DNA of 64,000 nucleotides from Actinacidiphila alni (GTDB lineage Bacteria; Actinomycetota; Actinomycetes; Streptomycetales; Streptomycetaceae). The position numbers and the translations under genes are program-made. Shown here one piece after another: positions 1 to 9,383 of this stretch; positions within the stretch are counted from its first letter, which is position 1, and every line of letters begins with the position of its first letter. The notes beneath the pieces are model-generated. The model was not told the DNA's origin and made no database searches. It saw nothing but the letters and a program-made list of their open reading frames with translations. The stretch spans positions 186,001 through 250,000 of the forward strand of contig NZ_FONG01000009.1 in assembly GCF_900112845.1 (NCBI RefSeq). Reading direction: 5' to 3'.

Positions 1-778
1 CCATCTCCGTCAGCCGCCGGTTGAGCTTGACCGCCTCCAGGTGGGCCCGCAGATTCTCGCCCGCCTTGCCCTTCACCTCGTCCACCCGCTCGACGAGGTC
101 CGCGAACGAACCGAACTGCGTGATCCACTTCGCCGCGGTCTTCTCACCGACGCCCGGGATGCCCGGCAGGTTGTCCGACGGGTCGCCGCGCAGCGCCGCG
201 AAGTCCGGATACTGCTGCGGCGTCAGCCCGTACTTCTCCTCGACCTTCGCCGGGGTGTAGCGCGTCAGCTCCGACACGCCCTTCGTCGGATACAGCACCG
301 TCACGTTCTCCGTGACCAGCTGGAACGAGTCCCGGTCGCCGGTCACGATCAGCACCTCGTACCCCAGCGCCTCGGCCTGCGTCGCCAGCGTGGCGATCAC
401 GTCGTCCGCCTCGAAGCCCTCCACCGCGAACCGGCTGACGCCCATCGCGTCCAGCAGCTCACCGATCAGCTCCACCTGACTGCGGAACTCGTCCGGCGTC
501 TTGCTCCGGTTCGCTTTGTACTCGGGGAACTCGTCGAACCGCCACGTCTTGCGCGACACGTCGAACGCCACCGCCAGATGCGTCGGCCGCTCGTCACGCA
601 GCGTGTTCGCCAGCATGGACGTGAACCCGTAGACGGCGTTCGTCGGCTGGCCCGTGGCGGTGTTGAAGTTCTCCACGGGCAGCGCGTAGAACGCCCGGTA
701 CGCCAGCGAATGCCCGTCCAGCAGCAGCAGCCGGGGGCGGTCGGTCGTCGTCTTCGATGCGGATGCGTTGTCTGCCAC
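1..778 (-). CDS. polA: DNA polymerase I, N-terminal part (cut by window edge)
   Basis: Only the first 259 codons are present; the gene continues beyond base 1. They encode the 5'-3' exonuclease (flap nuclease) domain that removes RNA primers and flaps during lagging-strand synthesis and repair. Visible metal-binding acidic residues are Asp21 (LLLLDGHS), Asp73 (VAFD), Glu123/Asp125/Asp126 (FEADD) and Asp148/Asp150 (TGDRD), followed by the helix-3-turn-helix DNA-binding segment GDPSDNLPGIPGVGEKTA from residue 198. The GTG start at 776-778 has GGGAGGA about 7 bases upstream. It diverges from the oxidoreductase gene at 1015. Whether the polymerase domain is intact cannot be seen here. Confidence 0.95.
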   Translation of the reverse strand, partial: MADNASASKTTTDRPRLLLLDGHSLAYRAFYALPVENFNTATGQPTNAVYGFTSMLANTLRDERPTHLAVAFDVSRKTWRFDEFPEYKANRSKTPDEFRSQVELIGELLDAMGVSRFAVEGFEADDVIATLATQAEALGYEVLIVTGDRDSFQLVTENVTVLYPTKGVSELTRYTPAKVEEKYGLTPQQYPDFAALRGDPSDNLPGIPGVGEKTAAKWITQFGSFADLVERVDEVKGKAGENLRAHLEAVKLNRRLTEM

Positions 779-879
779 GCCCCGATCCTCCCACGCGGGT
801 ACGACAACGCCCCGCCTCCGGCGCGGTACCGGCAACTCTGAACGCCCACCCGTCTGTAGCCATCGAGCCAAAAGGCGCG

Positions 880-974
880 CCGGTGTCGAAAGAGACGATG
901 AGCAGGGAGCGATGGGGGCACCCCCGGACGGAGTCTGGGGGAGAGCGACCGTCGAAGAGGAACGTCGACACCGG
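880..974. repeat. Nested inverted-repeat element in the polA upstream region
   Basis: The outer arms CCGGTGTCGA (880-889) and TCGACACCGG (965-974) are perfect inverted repeats. Between them a hairpin, CCCCCGGAC (921-929) with a GGA loop and GTCTGGGGG (933-941), forms nine pairs including one G-U. The element fills most of the 236-bp gap between the divergent polA and oxidoreductase genes. From memory, the inner hairpin resembles a short dispersed intergenic repeat common in Streptomyces. It might be a mobile miniature element or a structured 5' leader; the sequence alone does not decide. Confidence 0.5.
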
Positions 975-1014
975 GTCTAAGCGCCCGGAGGCGAGAGGGC
1001 GGAATAATAGGGGT

Positions 1015-3333
1015 ATGGCGAAGAAGTCTCCGGCACACGACCCCGTCCAGGACGCCCCGCACGTCACGCCGCCCAAGCACAGTGCCGCGGGACTGCCCGC
1101 GATCGGGCACACCGTCAAAGTGGCCGGGCAGCAGATGGGGGTGCGGCGGGCGACGCTCACCCTGCTCAAGGTCAACCAGAAGGACGGCTTCGACTGCCCC
1201 GGCTGCGCTTGGCCCGAGGGCGACAAACGGCATGTCGCCGAATTCTGCGAGAACGGTGCCAAGGCCGTCGCCGAGGAGGCGACCCTGCGCCGGGTCACAC
1301 CGGACTTCTTCGCCGCCCACCCCGTCTCCGACCTCGCGCGCCGCAGCGGCTACTGGCTGGGCCAGCAGGGCAGGATCACCCAGCCGATGTACCTGGCCGA
1401 AGGCGCCGACCACTACGAGGCCGTCCCGTGGGAACGGGCCTTCTCCATCGTCGCCGACGAACTGACCGCGCTGGACAGCCCCGACGAGGCCGTCTTCTAC
1501 ACCTCAGGACGCACCAGCAACGAAGCCGCCTTCCTCTACCAGCTCTTCGCCCGCGAACTCGGCACCAACAATCTGCCCGACTGCTCCAACATGTGCCACG
1601 AGTCCTCCGGCTCCGCCCTCACCGAGACCCTCGGCGTCGGCAAGGGCAGCGTGCTGCTCGACGACCTCTACAAAACCGACCTGATCATCGTCGCGGGCCA
1701 GAACCCCGGCACCAACCACCCGCGGATGCTCTCCGCCCTGGAGAAGGCCAAGCAGGCCGGCGCGAAGATCGTCACCGTCAACCCGCTGCCCGAAGCCGGC
1801 CTCGAACGCTTCCGCAATCCGCAGACCGCCGCGGGCCTGGCCGGCACCGGCACCGTGCTCAACGACCTGTTCCTCCAGATCAGGCTCGGCGGCGACCAGG
1901 CACTCTTCCGTGCACTCGGCCGCCTCATGCTCGAAACCGGCGACCGCGCCCTGGACCGCGACTTCATCGCGGAACACACCCACGGCTTCGCCGAGTACGA
2001 GGCGGCGGCGCTGGCCACCGACTGGGACGAGGTGGAACGCGCCACCGGGCTGCGCCGCGCCGACATCGAGAAACTGCTCGCCCTCGTCCTCGACGCGAAG
2101 AGCGTCGTCGTGTGCTGGGCCATGGGCCTCACCCAGCACAAGCACGCGGTGCCCACCATCCGCGAAGTCGTCAACTTCCTGCTGCTCGGCGGCAACATCG
2201 GCCGCCCCGGCGCCGGCGTCTGCCCCGTCCGCGGCCACAGCAATGTGCAGGGCGACCGCACCATGGGCATCTTCGAACGGCCCCCGGCCGCCTTCCTGGA
2301 CGCCCTGGAGAAGGAATTCGGCTTCGCGCCGCCGCGCGAACACGGCCTCGACGTCGTCCGCGCCATCCGCGCGCTGCGCGACGGCACCGCCAAGGTCTTC
2401 TTCGCCATGGGCGGCAACTTCGTCTCCGCCTCCCCCGACACCGACGTCACCGAGGCCGCCATGCGCAAGGCCCGGCTGACCGTCCACGTCTCGACCAAAC
2501 TCAACCGCTCGCACACCGTGACCGGCGCCCGCGCCCTCATCCTGCCCACCCTCGGGCGCACCGAGAAGGACCGGCAGGCCGGCGGCCCGCAATTCGTCAC
2601 CGTCGAGGACTCCATGGGCATGGTGCACGCCTCACGCGGCGGCCTCGACCCCGCCTCCCCGCACCTGCTGTCCGAACCCGCCATCGTCGTACGGCTCGCC
2701 CGCGCCGTCCTCGGCGACCGCAGCGTCGTGCCGTGGGCCGACTTCGAACGGGACTACGACACGATCCGCGACCGCATCTCCCGCGTCGTGCCCGGCTTCG
2801 ACGACTTCAACGCCAAGGTGCGGCGCCCCGGCGGCTTCACCCTGCCGCACGCGCCCCGCGACAGCCGCAGCTTCCCCACCGCCACCGGCAAGGCCAACTT
2901 CACGGCCGCCGCCGTCGAATACCCGCACGTGCCGGAAGGGCGGCTGCTGCTCCAGACGCTGCGCTCGCACGACCAGTACAACACCACCATCTACGGCCTC
3001 GACGACCGCTACCGCGGCATCAAGAACGGCCGCCGCGTCGTCCTGCTGCACCCCGAGGACGCCGCCGCCAACGGCCTGGCCGACGGCGACTACGCCGACC
3101 TCGTCAGCGAGTGGAAGGACGGCACCGAGCGGCGCGCCGACGGCTTCCGCGTCGTCCACTACCCCACCCCGCGCGGCTGCGCCGCCGCCTACTACCCCGA
3201 GACCAACGTCCTCGTGCCCCTCGACCACACCGCCGACACCAGCAACACGCCCGCCTCGAAATCCGTGGTCATCCGGCTGGAGCGGACCTCCGAGCAGGCC
3301 CCCGGCGCACGGCCGGCACCGACCGTCCGGTAG
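1015..3333 (+). CDS. FdhF/YdeP-family molybdopterin oxidoreductase, alpha subunit
   Basis: A 772-residue member of the molybdopterin-guanine-dinucleotide oxidoreductase superfamily, closest in architecture to YdeP-type formate-dehydrogenase-like proteins. Near the N-terminus Cys61-x2-Cys64-x13-Cys78 (CPGCAWP...EFC) could bind an iron-sulfur cluster. The central part carries typical phrases such as YTSGRTSNEAAFLYQLFARELGT cut short here as YTSGRTSNEA, SNMCHESSG, GQNPGTNHPR and GGNIGRPGAGVCPVRGHSN, and the C-terminal third is the dinucleotide-binding domain (HDQYNTTIYG, DYADLVSEW). No in-frame TGA is present, so it is not a selenoprotein. The ATG at 1015 is chosen because homology starts soon after it, although the same frame is open further upstream. 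The physiological substrate is unknown. Confidence 0.88.
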   Translation: MAKKSPAHDPVQDAPHVTPPKHSAAGLPAIGHTVKVAGQQMGVRRATLTLLKVNQKDGFDCPGCAWPEGDKRHVAEFCENGAKAVAEEATLRRVTPDFFAAHPVSDLARRSGYWLGQQGRITQPMYLAEGADHYEAVPWERAFSIVADELTALDSPDEAVFYTSGRTSNEAAFLYQLFARELGTNNLPDCSNMCHESSGSALTETLGVGKGSVLLDDLYKTDLIIVAGQNPGTNHPRMLSALEKAKQAGAKIVTVNPLPEAGLERFRNPQTAAGLAGTGTVLNDLFLQIRLGGDQALFRALGRLMLETGDRALDRDFIAEHTHGFAEYEAAALATDWDEVERATGLRRADIEKLLALVLDAKSVVVCWAMGLTQHKHAVPTIREVVNFLLLGGNIGRPGAGVCPVRGHSNVQGDRTMGIFERPPAAFLDALEKEFGFAPPREHGLDVVRAIRALRDGTAKVFFAMGGNFVSASPDTDVTEAAMRKARLTVHVSTKLNRSHTVTGARALILPTLGRTEKDRQAGGPQFVTVEDSMGMVHASRGGLDPASPHLLSEPAIVVRLARAVLGDRSVVPWADFERDYDTIRDRISRVVPGFDDFNAKVRRPGGFTLPHAPRDSRSFPTATGKANFTAAAVEYPHVPEGRLLLQTLRSHDQYNTTIYGLDDRYRGIKNGRRVVLLHPEDAAANGLADGDYADLVSEWKDGTERRADGFRVVHYPTPRGCAAAYYPETNVLVPLDHTADTSNTPASKSVVIRLERTSEQAPGARPAPTVR

Positions 3334-3387
3334 AAAACTGAGCAGTACACACGCCTGACCGGACGAGGACGATCGGAGCACCACCCC

Positions 3388-3873
3388 ATGGGCGAGCGGA
3401 CCACCACCCACTTCCCGCCGGAGATCCTGGAGCAGTACGCGGGGCTCGGCGTCGACCTGCGGGGCCTGTTCTCCGGCGGTCACCTCGGTGAGCGGATGGG
3501 CATCGAGATCCTGGAGGCGGCGCCCGAGAAGGTGGTCGGCACCATGCCCGTCGAGGGCAACACCCAGCCGCTCGGGCTGCTGCACGGCGGCGCCTCCGCC
3601 GTGCTCGCCGAGACCCTCGGCTCGGTCGGGGCGATGCTGCACGGCGGGCCCAGCAAGATGGCCGTCGGCGTCGACCTCAACGCCACCCACCACCGCGGCC
3701 TGCGCGCCGGCACCGTCACCGGTACCGCCACCCCGGTCCACCGCGGCCGCTCCTCGGCCACCTACGAGATCGTCATCACCGACGAGGCCGGCAAACGCGT
3801 CTGCACCGCCCGCCTCACCTGCATGCTCCGCCCCGCCACCCCCACCGGCTCCACCACACCCCCGGCGAACTGA
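3388..3873 (+). CDS. PaaI-family hot-dog thioesterase
   Basis: A 161-residue protein of single hot-dog fold. The family signature HGGASAVLAETLGS begins at His66, with Glu75 in the position that normally activates water for acyl-CoA hydrolysis. The strands GVDLNATHHR, GTVTGTATPVHRGR and ATYEIVITDEAGKRVCTARLTC match the usual continuation. Likely role: hydrolysis of aryl- or acyl-CoA thioesters in the cytoplasm; the substrate cannot be read from the sequence. The ATG follows GGAG by about nine bases. It lies 54 bp after the oxidoreductase gene on the same strand and may be cotranscribed with it. The C-terminal tail is Pro/Thr-rich. Confidence 0.9.
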   Translation: MGERTTTHFPPEILEQYAGLGVDLRGLFSGGHLGERMGIEILEAAPEKVVGTMPVEGNTQPLGLLHGGASAVLAETLGSVGAMLHGGPSKMAVGVDLNATHHRGLRAGTVTGTATPVHRGRSSATYEIVITDEAGKRVCTARLTCMLRPATPTGSTTPPAN

Positions 3874-3916
3874 CGGGGCGGGCCTGCGGCGCCGATCGGC
3901 GCGGGACTTCTACAGG

Positions 3917-3999
3917 TACCGGGTGCGGGATTCGAACCCGCACGTCCTTTCGGACAGATGTGTTTGAGACATCAGCGTCTGCCATTCCGCCAACCCGGC
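3917..3999 (-). tRNA. tRNA-Leu (anticodon CAA)
   Basis: Read on the minus strand, the 83-nt sequence begins GCCGGGT and ends ACCCGGT plus discriminator A73, giving a seven-pair acceptor stem with G1-U72. The D-arm is GGCGGAATGGCAGACGC, the anticodon loop CTCAAAC gives CAA, and the long variable arm (TGTCC-GAAA-GGACG region) marks a class II tRNA. The T-arm is TGCGGGTTCGAATCCCGCA. The full CCA end is not encoded. A73 and the long arm fit leucine. It decodes UUG, a rare leucine codon in this high-GC genome. Confidence 0.96.
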
Positions 4000-4089
4000 C
4001 AGGTCGCGTGCCCAGCGTACCGTGTAGGTGCGCGGCGTCGCAGCTAGGTAGGCTCTAGGTGCAGCACCCCGCCTGATACGAGGAGCACC

Positions 4090-4731
4090 GTGAGCGCGCC
4101 CGACGAGTCCGCCGTTCCGCTCGAGGACGAGCAGTCGAAGTCCCACGTACCTCCGTTGACGACGCGGGTCGTCATCGCCGAGGACGAGGCGCTGATTCGG
4201 CTCGATCTCAAGGAGATGCTGGAGGAGGAGGGGTACTCCGTGGTCGGGGAGGCCGGGGACGGCGAGACCGCGGTGAAGCTGGCCGAGGAGCAGCGGCCGG
4301 ATCTGGTGATCCTCGATGTGAAGATGCCGGTGCTCGACGGGATCTCGGCGGCGGAGCGGATTGCCGGGGCGAAGATCGCCCCGGTGCTGATGCTGACCGC
4401 GTTCTCGCAGCGGGAGCTGGTGGAGCGGGCCAGGGACGCGGGGGCGATGGCGTATCTGGTGAAGCCGTTCAGCAAGAGTGATCTGGTGCCGGCGATCGAG
4501 ATGGCGGTGAGCCGGTTCCAGGAGCTGAAGGCCCTGGAGGCGGAGATCGCGGATCTGTCGCTGCGGCTGGAGACGCGCAAGCTGGTGGACCGGGCGAAGA
4601 GTGTGCTGCAGACGAAGTACGGGCTGTCGGAGCCGGCGGCTTTCCGCTGGATCCAGAAGACGTCGATGGACCGGCGGATGTCGATGCAGGCGGTGGCGCA
4701 GGCCGTGATCGAGGAGGTCGCGGAGAAGTAG
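4090..4731 (+). CDS. pdtaR: ANTAR-domain response regulator, PdtaR type
   Basis: A 213-residue regulator. Residues about 25-140 are a receiver domain with acidic residues Glu31-Asp32, phospho-acceptor Asp76 (LVILDVKMP) and a lysine in AYLVKPF. Residues about 145-205 are an ANTAR RNA-binding domain (ETRKLVDRAKSVLQ...EPAAFRWIQK...RRMSMQAVAQAV). Such proteins bind dual-hexaloop hairpins in mRNA leaders and act by antitermination when phosphorylated, usually by a PdtaS-like kinase; no kinase gene is nearby. The GTG start is preceded by ACGAGGAG with good spacing. It is followed at once by a strong terminator. Confidence 0.93.
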   Translation: MSAPDESAVPLEDEQSKSHVPPLTTRVVIAEDEALIRLDLKEMLEEEGYSVVGEAGDGETAVKLAEEQRPDLVILDVKMPVLDGISAAERIAGAKIAPVLMLTAFSQRELVERARDAGAMAYLVKPFSKSDLVPAIEMAVSRFQELKALEAEIADLSLRLETRKLVDRAKSVLQTKYGLSEPAAFRWIQKTSMDRRMSMQAVAQAVIEEVAEK

Positions 4732-4748
4732 CCGCCCGGCACGGCCGA

Positions 4749-4792
4749 CGCTCAGGGCCCGCACCCCTTTCCGGGGGTGCGGGCCCTGAGCG
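4749..4792. terminator. Bidirectional intrinsic terminator between pdtaR and livF
   Basis: A perfect 19-bp inverted repeat, CGCTCAGGGCCCGCACCCC (4749-4767) and its complement (4774-4792), encloses a six-base loop TTTCCG. It sits between the convergent stop codons at 4731 and 4811, so it can end transcription from both sides. There is no long U-tract, as is usual in high-GC actinomycetes. Confidence 0.9.
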
Positions 4793-4810
4793 TTGTCGCG
4801 GGACTGTGGG

Positions 4811-5527
4811 TCAGTCCTCGCCGAGGTACGTCTTGCGGACGCCTTCGTCGTGGAGCAGGTCCTGGCCGGTGCCGGAGAGCTTGATGGTGCCGATCTCCAT
4901 GACGTGCGCCTGGTCGGCGAGCGAGAGCGCGGCCTGCGCGTTCTGTTCGACGAGCAGGATGGTGGTGCCCTGGGACTTGAGTTCGACGATGGTCGTCATG
5001 ATCTTCTGCATCATGATCGGCGACAGGCCCATGGAGGGTTCGTCGAGCATGAGCAGTTTGGGCTGGGACATCAGGGCGCGGCCCATGGCGAGCATCTGCT
5101 GTTCGCCGCCGGAGAGCGTGCCTGCTGCCTGCTTGCGGCGTTCCCCGAGGATGGGGAAGAGGTCGTAGGCGCGCTGGATGTCCTTGGTGATGCCTGCGGC
5201 GTCCTTGCGGAGGAAGGCTCCGAGCTGGAGATTCTGCTCGATGGTGAGCCGGGGGAAGATGTGCCGCCCTTCCGGGGAGTGGGCCAGGCCCAGGGCGACG
5301 ATGCGGTGGGCGGGCACCCGGGTGAGTGCCTTGCCGTTGAAGCTGACGCGCCCGCCGACGGGCTTGAGCAGTCCGCTGAGGGTGCGCAGCGTGGTGGTCT
5401 TGCCGGCGCCGTTGGTGCCGATCAGGGTGACGATCTGGCCTTCTTCGACGGAGAAGGAGATGCCTTTGACGGCCTCGATCTTGCCGTAGGCGACCCTGAG
5501 GTCCTCGACTTCGAGCAGTGCGGTCAT
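4811..5527 (-). CDS. livF: Branched-chain amino-acid ABC transporter, ATP-binding protein LivF
   Basis: A 238-residue ATPase that powers uptake of leucine, isoleucine, valine or related amino acids with LivG, LivH, LivM and the lipoprotein LivK. Walker A is GTNGAGKTT (37-45), the ABC signature LSGGEQQ starts at about 138, and Walker B LLMLDEP at about 158. The phrases YGKIEAVKGISF and PSMGLSPIMMQKI are typical of LivF. The start codon overlaps the livG stop by four bases (ATGA), indicating translational coupling. It is the last gene of a five-gene minus-strand operon that ends in the terminator at 4749-4792. Confidence 0.95.
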   Translation of the reverse strand: MTALLEVEDLRVAYGKIEAVKGISFSVEEGQIVTLIGTNGAGKTTTLRTLSGLLKPVGGRVSFNGKALTRVPAHRIVALGLAHSPEGRHIFPRLTIEQNLQLGAFLRKDAAGITKDIQRAYDLFPILGERRKQAAGTLSGGEQQMLAMGRALMSQPKLLMLDEPSMGLSPIMMQKIMTTIVELKSQGTTILLVEQNAQAALSLADQAHVMEIGTIKLSGTGQDLLHDEGVRKTYLGED

Positions 5528-6495
5528 CGGTCGTTCTCCTGCTCTTCCCCTGCGTCGTCTGCCGCGATCCCGGCGTCTGCCCCGGCTTCGGCCCGGGTCC
5601 CGGCCCCGGCCTCCGCCTCGGCCTCGGCCCCGAACCCGGCCTCCGCTTGCTCGACCGCCGCGTCGCCCTCGTCGGCGGGCGCCCCTTCGAAGGGCTCGCC
5701 GAGGTAGGCCGCGATGACGCGTTCGTCCTGCTGGACGATGTCGGAGGTGCCCTCGACGAGTTTCTCGCCCTGGACGAGGACGGCGACCCGGTCGCAGAGG
5801 TTGAAGATGAACCGCATGTCGTGCTCGATGACCAGGACGGCGATGCCCTGGTCGCGGATGGCGAAGACCAGTTCCTCGGTGGCCCGGGTCTCCTGCGGGT
5901 TCATGCCGGCGGTCGGCTCGTCCAGCAGCAGCAGGCCGGGTTCGCTGGCCAGTGCGCGGGCGATCTCCAGCTTGCGCTGTTCGCCGTAGGGGAGGTTGCG
6001 GGAGAGGTGGTCGGCCTTGTCGGCGAGGCCGATGAATTCCAGGATCTCCATGGCCCGCTCCCGGGACCGGGCTTCGGCCTTGTGGTAGCGGGGGCCGCGG
6101 ATGAGGGCGGACAGCAGTCCCTCGCGGGTCCTGGTGTGCCGGCCGACGAGGACGTTCTCCAGCACGGTCATGTTGGAGAAGAGCCGGATGTTCTGGAAGG
6201 TGCGGGCGACACCGGCCTGGGTGACCAGGTGCGGTTTGGGCGGCAGGATCTCGCCGCGGTAGCTGACGGTGCCTTCGGTGGGGACGTACAGACCGGTGAG
6301 GCAGTTGAAGAAGGTGGTCTTGCCCGCGCCGTTGGGGCCGATCAGGCCGACGATCTCGCCGCTGTTCACGGTGAGGTCGACGTCGCGGACGGCGGTGAGG
6401 CCGCCGAAGCGCATGATGACGCCGCTGGCCTGGAGCAGGGGGCCGCCGTCGGGGGCCTGCGCCGGGGTCGGCTGCTCTTTGGTGATGGTGGTCAT
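5524..6495 (-). CDS. livG: Branched-chain amino-acid ABC transporter, ATP-binding protein LivG with acidic tail
   Basis: The second ATPase of the Liv importer, 323 residues. Walker A GPNGAGKTT is at 53-61; NLPYGEQRKLEIARAL is the LivG-type signature and LLLLDEPTAGMNPQET the Walker B region. The normal LivG fold ends near residue 270 (AAYLGEPFE). The last 53 residues are an extra low-complexity tail rich in Ala, Glu and Gly (AEAEAEAGAGTRAEAGADAG), encoded by degenerate repeats of CGGCCTCCG/CGGCCTCGG type. The tail has no visible domain. The ATG is seven bases after the livM stop, and livF overlaps the 3' end. Confidence 0.94.
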   Translation of the reverse strand: MTTITKEQPTPAQAPDGGPLLQASGVIMRFGGLTAVRDVDLTVNSGEIVGLIGPNGAGKTTFFNCLTGLYVPTEGTVSYRGEILPPKPHLVTQAGVARTFQNIRLFSNMTVLENVLVGRHTRTREGLLSALIRGPRYHKAEARSRERAMEILEFIGLADKADHLSRNLPYGEQRKLEIARALASEPGLLLLDEPTAGMNPQETRATEELVFAIRDQGIAVLVIEHDMRFIFNLCDRVAVLVQGEKLVEGTSDIVQQDERVIAAYLGEPFEGAPADEGDAAVEQAEAGFGAEAEAEAGAGTRAEAGADAGIAADDAGEEQENDR

Positions 6496-6502
6496 GGTGT
6501 CC

Positions 6503-8392
6503 TCACGCCCCTGCCGAGCTGACCGGGACGGTGTCGTCGCCGAGCGGACGCTTGCCGGGTACCAGGGTCTCGTCCTCGTGGAATTCGAGCTGGCGGCGCC
6601 GGTTGGGGATGATGCCCTCGGGCCGGAAGCGCATGATCAGGACGAGGGCGAGGCCGAAGGCGAACAGCTCGTACCGCTGGAGGAAGCCGAGCTTCTCCGG
6701 GATCAGGTAGAGCAGTGCCGCGCCGAGGATCGGGCCGCTGACCGTACCCATGCCGCCGAGGACGACGGCAGCGAGCAGGAAGGCCGAGTTGGGCGGGGCG
6801 GCGCCGGCGAACTGGTACGGGCTGGGCACCACGTTGTAGGTGACGTGGGCGCTGACGGTGCCGGCCAGGCCCGCGAGCGAGGCGCCGAGGGCGAAGGCGA
6901 TGAGCTTGACCCGGAAGCCGTTGATGCCCATCGCGGTGGCGGCGGTCTCGTCCTCACGGATGGCGACCCAGGAGCGGCCGATCCGGGAGTCGGCGGCGCG
7001 GGTGAAGATCAGCACCACGATGACGGTGATCAGCAGCATCAGCAGGTAGTAGTTGGCGAACCGGCCGAGGGTGACGGAGCCGACGTCGTGCGAGTCGCCG
7101 AGGTTGTAGCCGAAGATCGACAGGTCGGGGATCTGCGAGATGCCGTTGGGTCCGTTGGTGACCTTGGGGCCCGATACGCCGTCGAGGCTGTTGACGACGA
7201 TGCGGAAGATCTCACCGAAGCCGAGCGTGACGATGGCCAGGTAGTCGCCGCGCAGCCGCAGGGTCGGGGCGCCGATGAGGACGCCGAAGACGAGTGAAGC
7301 GGCCATGCCGGTGAGGGCGGCGGCCCAGAACGGGAACTGGACGCCGGACCAGATGGAGAACGGCGAGCCGGAGACCAGGGCGGCGGCGTAGGCGCCGACG
7401 CCGAGGAAGGCGACGTAACCGAGGTCGAGCAGGCCGGTGAGGCCGACGACGATGTTGAGGCCGAGGGCGACGGTGCCGAAGATCAGGATGTTGACGCCGA
7501 GGTTGGCGTAGTGCTCGTCGTTCTGCGCGAAGGGGTAGGCCAGGGCGGCCAGGAAGCCCATCGTGTTGGCGAACGAGCGGTGGGCGGCGGTGAGTCCGGA
7601 GAACTGCCGCAGCAGGCCGGACGCGCTGAGTGCCCAGATGGCGAAGACCACGACGATCAGGAAGCCGAGGAAGATCTCGGTGTATCCGGTGGCGAGGCCG
7701 TAGGTGAGCACTTCGAGGCCGACGGCGGCGGCGAGGGTGATGATCAGCCGCTGGACCCAGCCGGGCAGCCGGGTCGGGTCGGGCACCGGCAGGTCGGTGT
7801 GGTGGGGGCGCAGTTCGCGCAGCCATTTGTAGCCGGCGACGGCGACGGGGACGGTGGAGAGCCGGCCGAGTTCGAAGTACTCGGCGTTGGGGTCCTCCTG
7901 GGGGTGCCGGTGGATCGGCAGCGCGAGGGCGCCGATCAGCAGCACCAGGGTGCCGACGGCGGCGACGAAGCCGCCGGGGTCGAGGTTGGCCAGGCCGCCG
8001 AGTTCCTGGGCGATGGCGATGACCGTGTACCAGGTGGTGGCGAAGGTGCCGAGCGCCAGCAGCAGGACGGCGTTGTGGGAGTGGTTGGGCGCGAGCCAGC
8101 GCAGGCCCTTGAGGCCGAAGGCGCCGAGCGCGAACAGTCCGGTGAGGATGCCGCTGACCAGGGTGAGGACCTGGAGGCCGCCGGGGTAGCCGGTGACGGT
8201 GAGGTCGCCGGGGAAGTCGGTGGTGTAGGTCCAGGACATGAAGGTCGCGGCGATGGTCGCGACGACGCCGATCAGGGTGACCGCGCGGGCCGCGGTGAGC
8301 GGCAGCGGGACGAAGGGGGCGATCCGGCGGGCGGACGGCTTGGCGGTGGTGACGGCCGCGGTCTCTGCGGCGGCTACGGGGATGTCGGTCAT
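6503..8392 (-). CDS. livM: Branched-chain amino-acid ABC transporter, permease LivM with extended N-terminus
   Basis: A 629-residue membrane protein. The C-terminal half, from about residue 300, is the LivM permease: NLGVNILIFGTVALGLNIVVG, cut here as NIVVGLTGLLDLGYVAFLGVGAY, the cytoplasmic loop GAPTLRLRGDYLAIVTLGFGEI and the coupling segment SRIGRSWVAIREDETAA, which contacts the ATPases. The N-terminal half is unusual: several hydrophobic segments (AVTLIGVVATIAATFMSW, VLLLALGTFATTW, VAAVGTLVLLIGALALP) plus a hydrophilic stretch before the permease. The ATG at 8392 is placed five bases after the livH stop. An open frame continues further upstream but only as a shadow of livH. Confidence 0.92.
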   Translation of the reverse strand: MTDIPVAAAETAAVTTAKPSARRIAPFVPLPLTAARAVTLIGVVATIAATFMSWTYTTDFPGDLTVTGYPGGLQVLTLVSGILTGLFALGAFGLKGLRWLAPNHSHNAVLLLALGTFATTWYTVIAIAQELGGLANLDPGGFVAAVGTLVLLIGALALPIHRHPQEDPNAEYFELGRLSTVPVAVAGYKWLRELRPHHTDLPVPDPTRLPGWVQRLIITLAAAVGLEVLTYGLATGYTEIFLGFLIVVVFAIWALSASGLLRQFSGLTAAHRSFANTMGFLAALAYPFAQNDEHYANLGVNILIFGTVALGLNIVVGLTGLLDLGYVAFLGVGAYAAALVSGSPFSIWSGVQFPFWAAALTGMAASLVFGVLIGAPTLRLRGDYLAIVTLGFGEIFRIVVNSLDGVSGPKVTNGPNGISQIPDLSIFGYNLGDSHDVGSVTLGRFANYYLLMLLITVIVVLIFTRAADSRIGRSWVAIREDETAATAMGINGFRVKLIAFALGASLAGLAGTVSAHVTYNVVPSPYQFAGAAPPNSAFLLAAVVLGGMGTVSGPILGAALLYLIPEKLGFLQRYELFAFGLALVLIMRFRPEGIIPNRRRQLEFHEDETLVPGKRPLGDDTVPVSSAGA

Positions 8393-8397
8393 CGGTG

Positions 8398-9327
<930 letters not shown>

Positions 9328-9383
9328 CGCATGGCCTCCATGTCACTGAGGGAGCAGGGGGGAAGGTACGCCGGATGTGAGCG

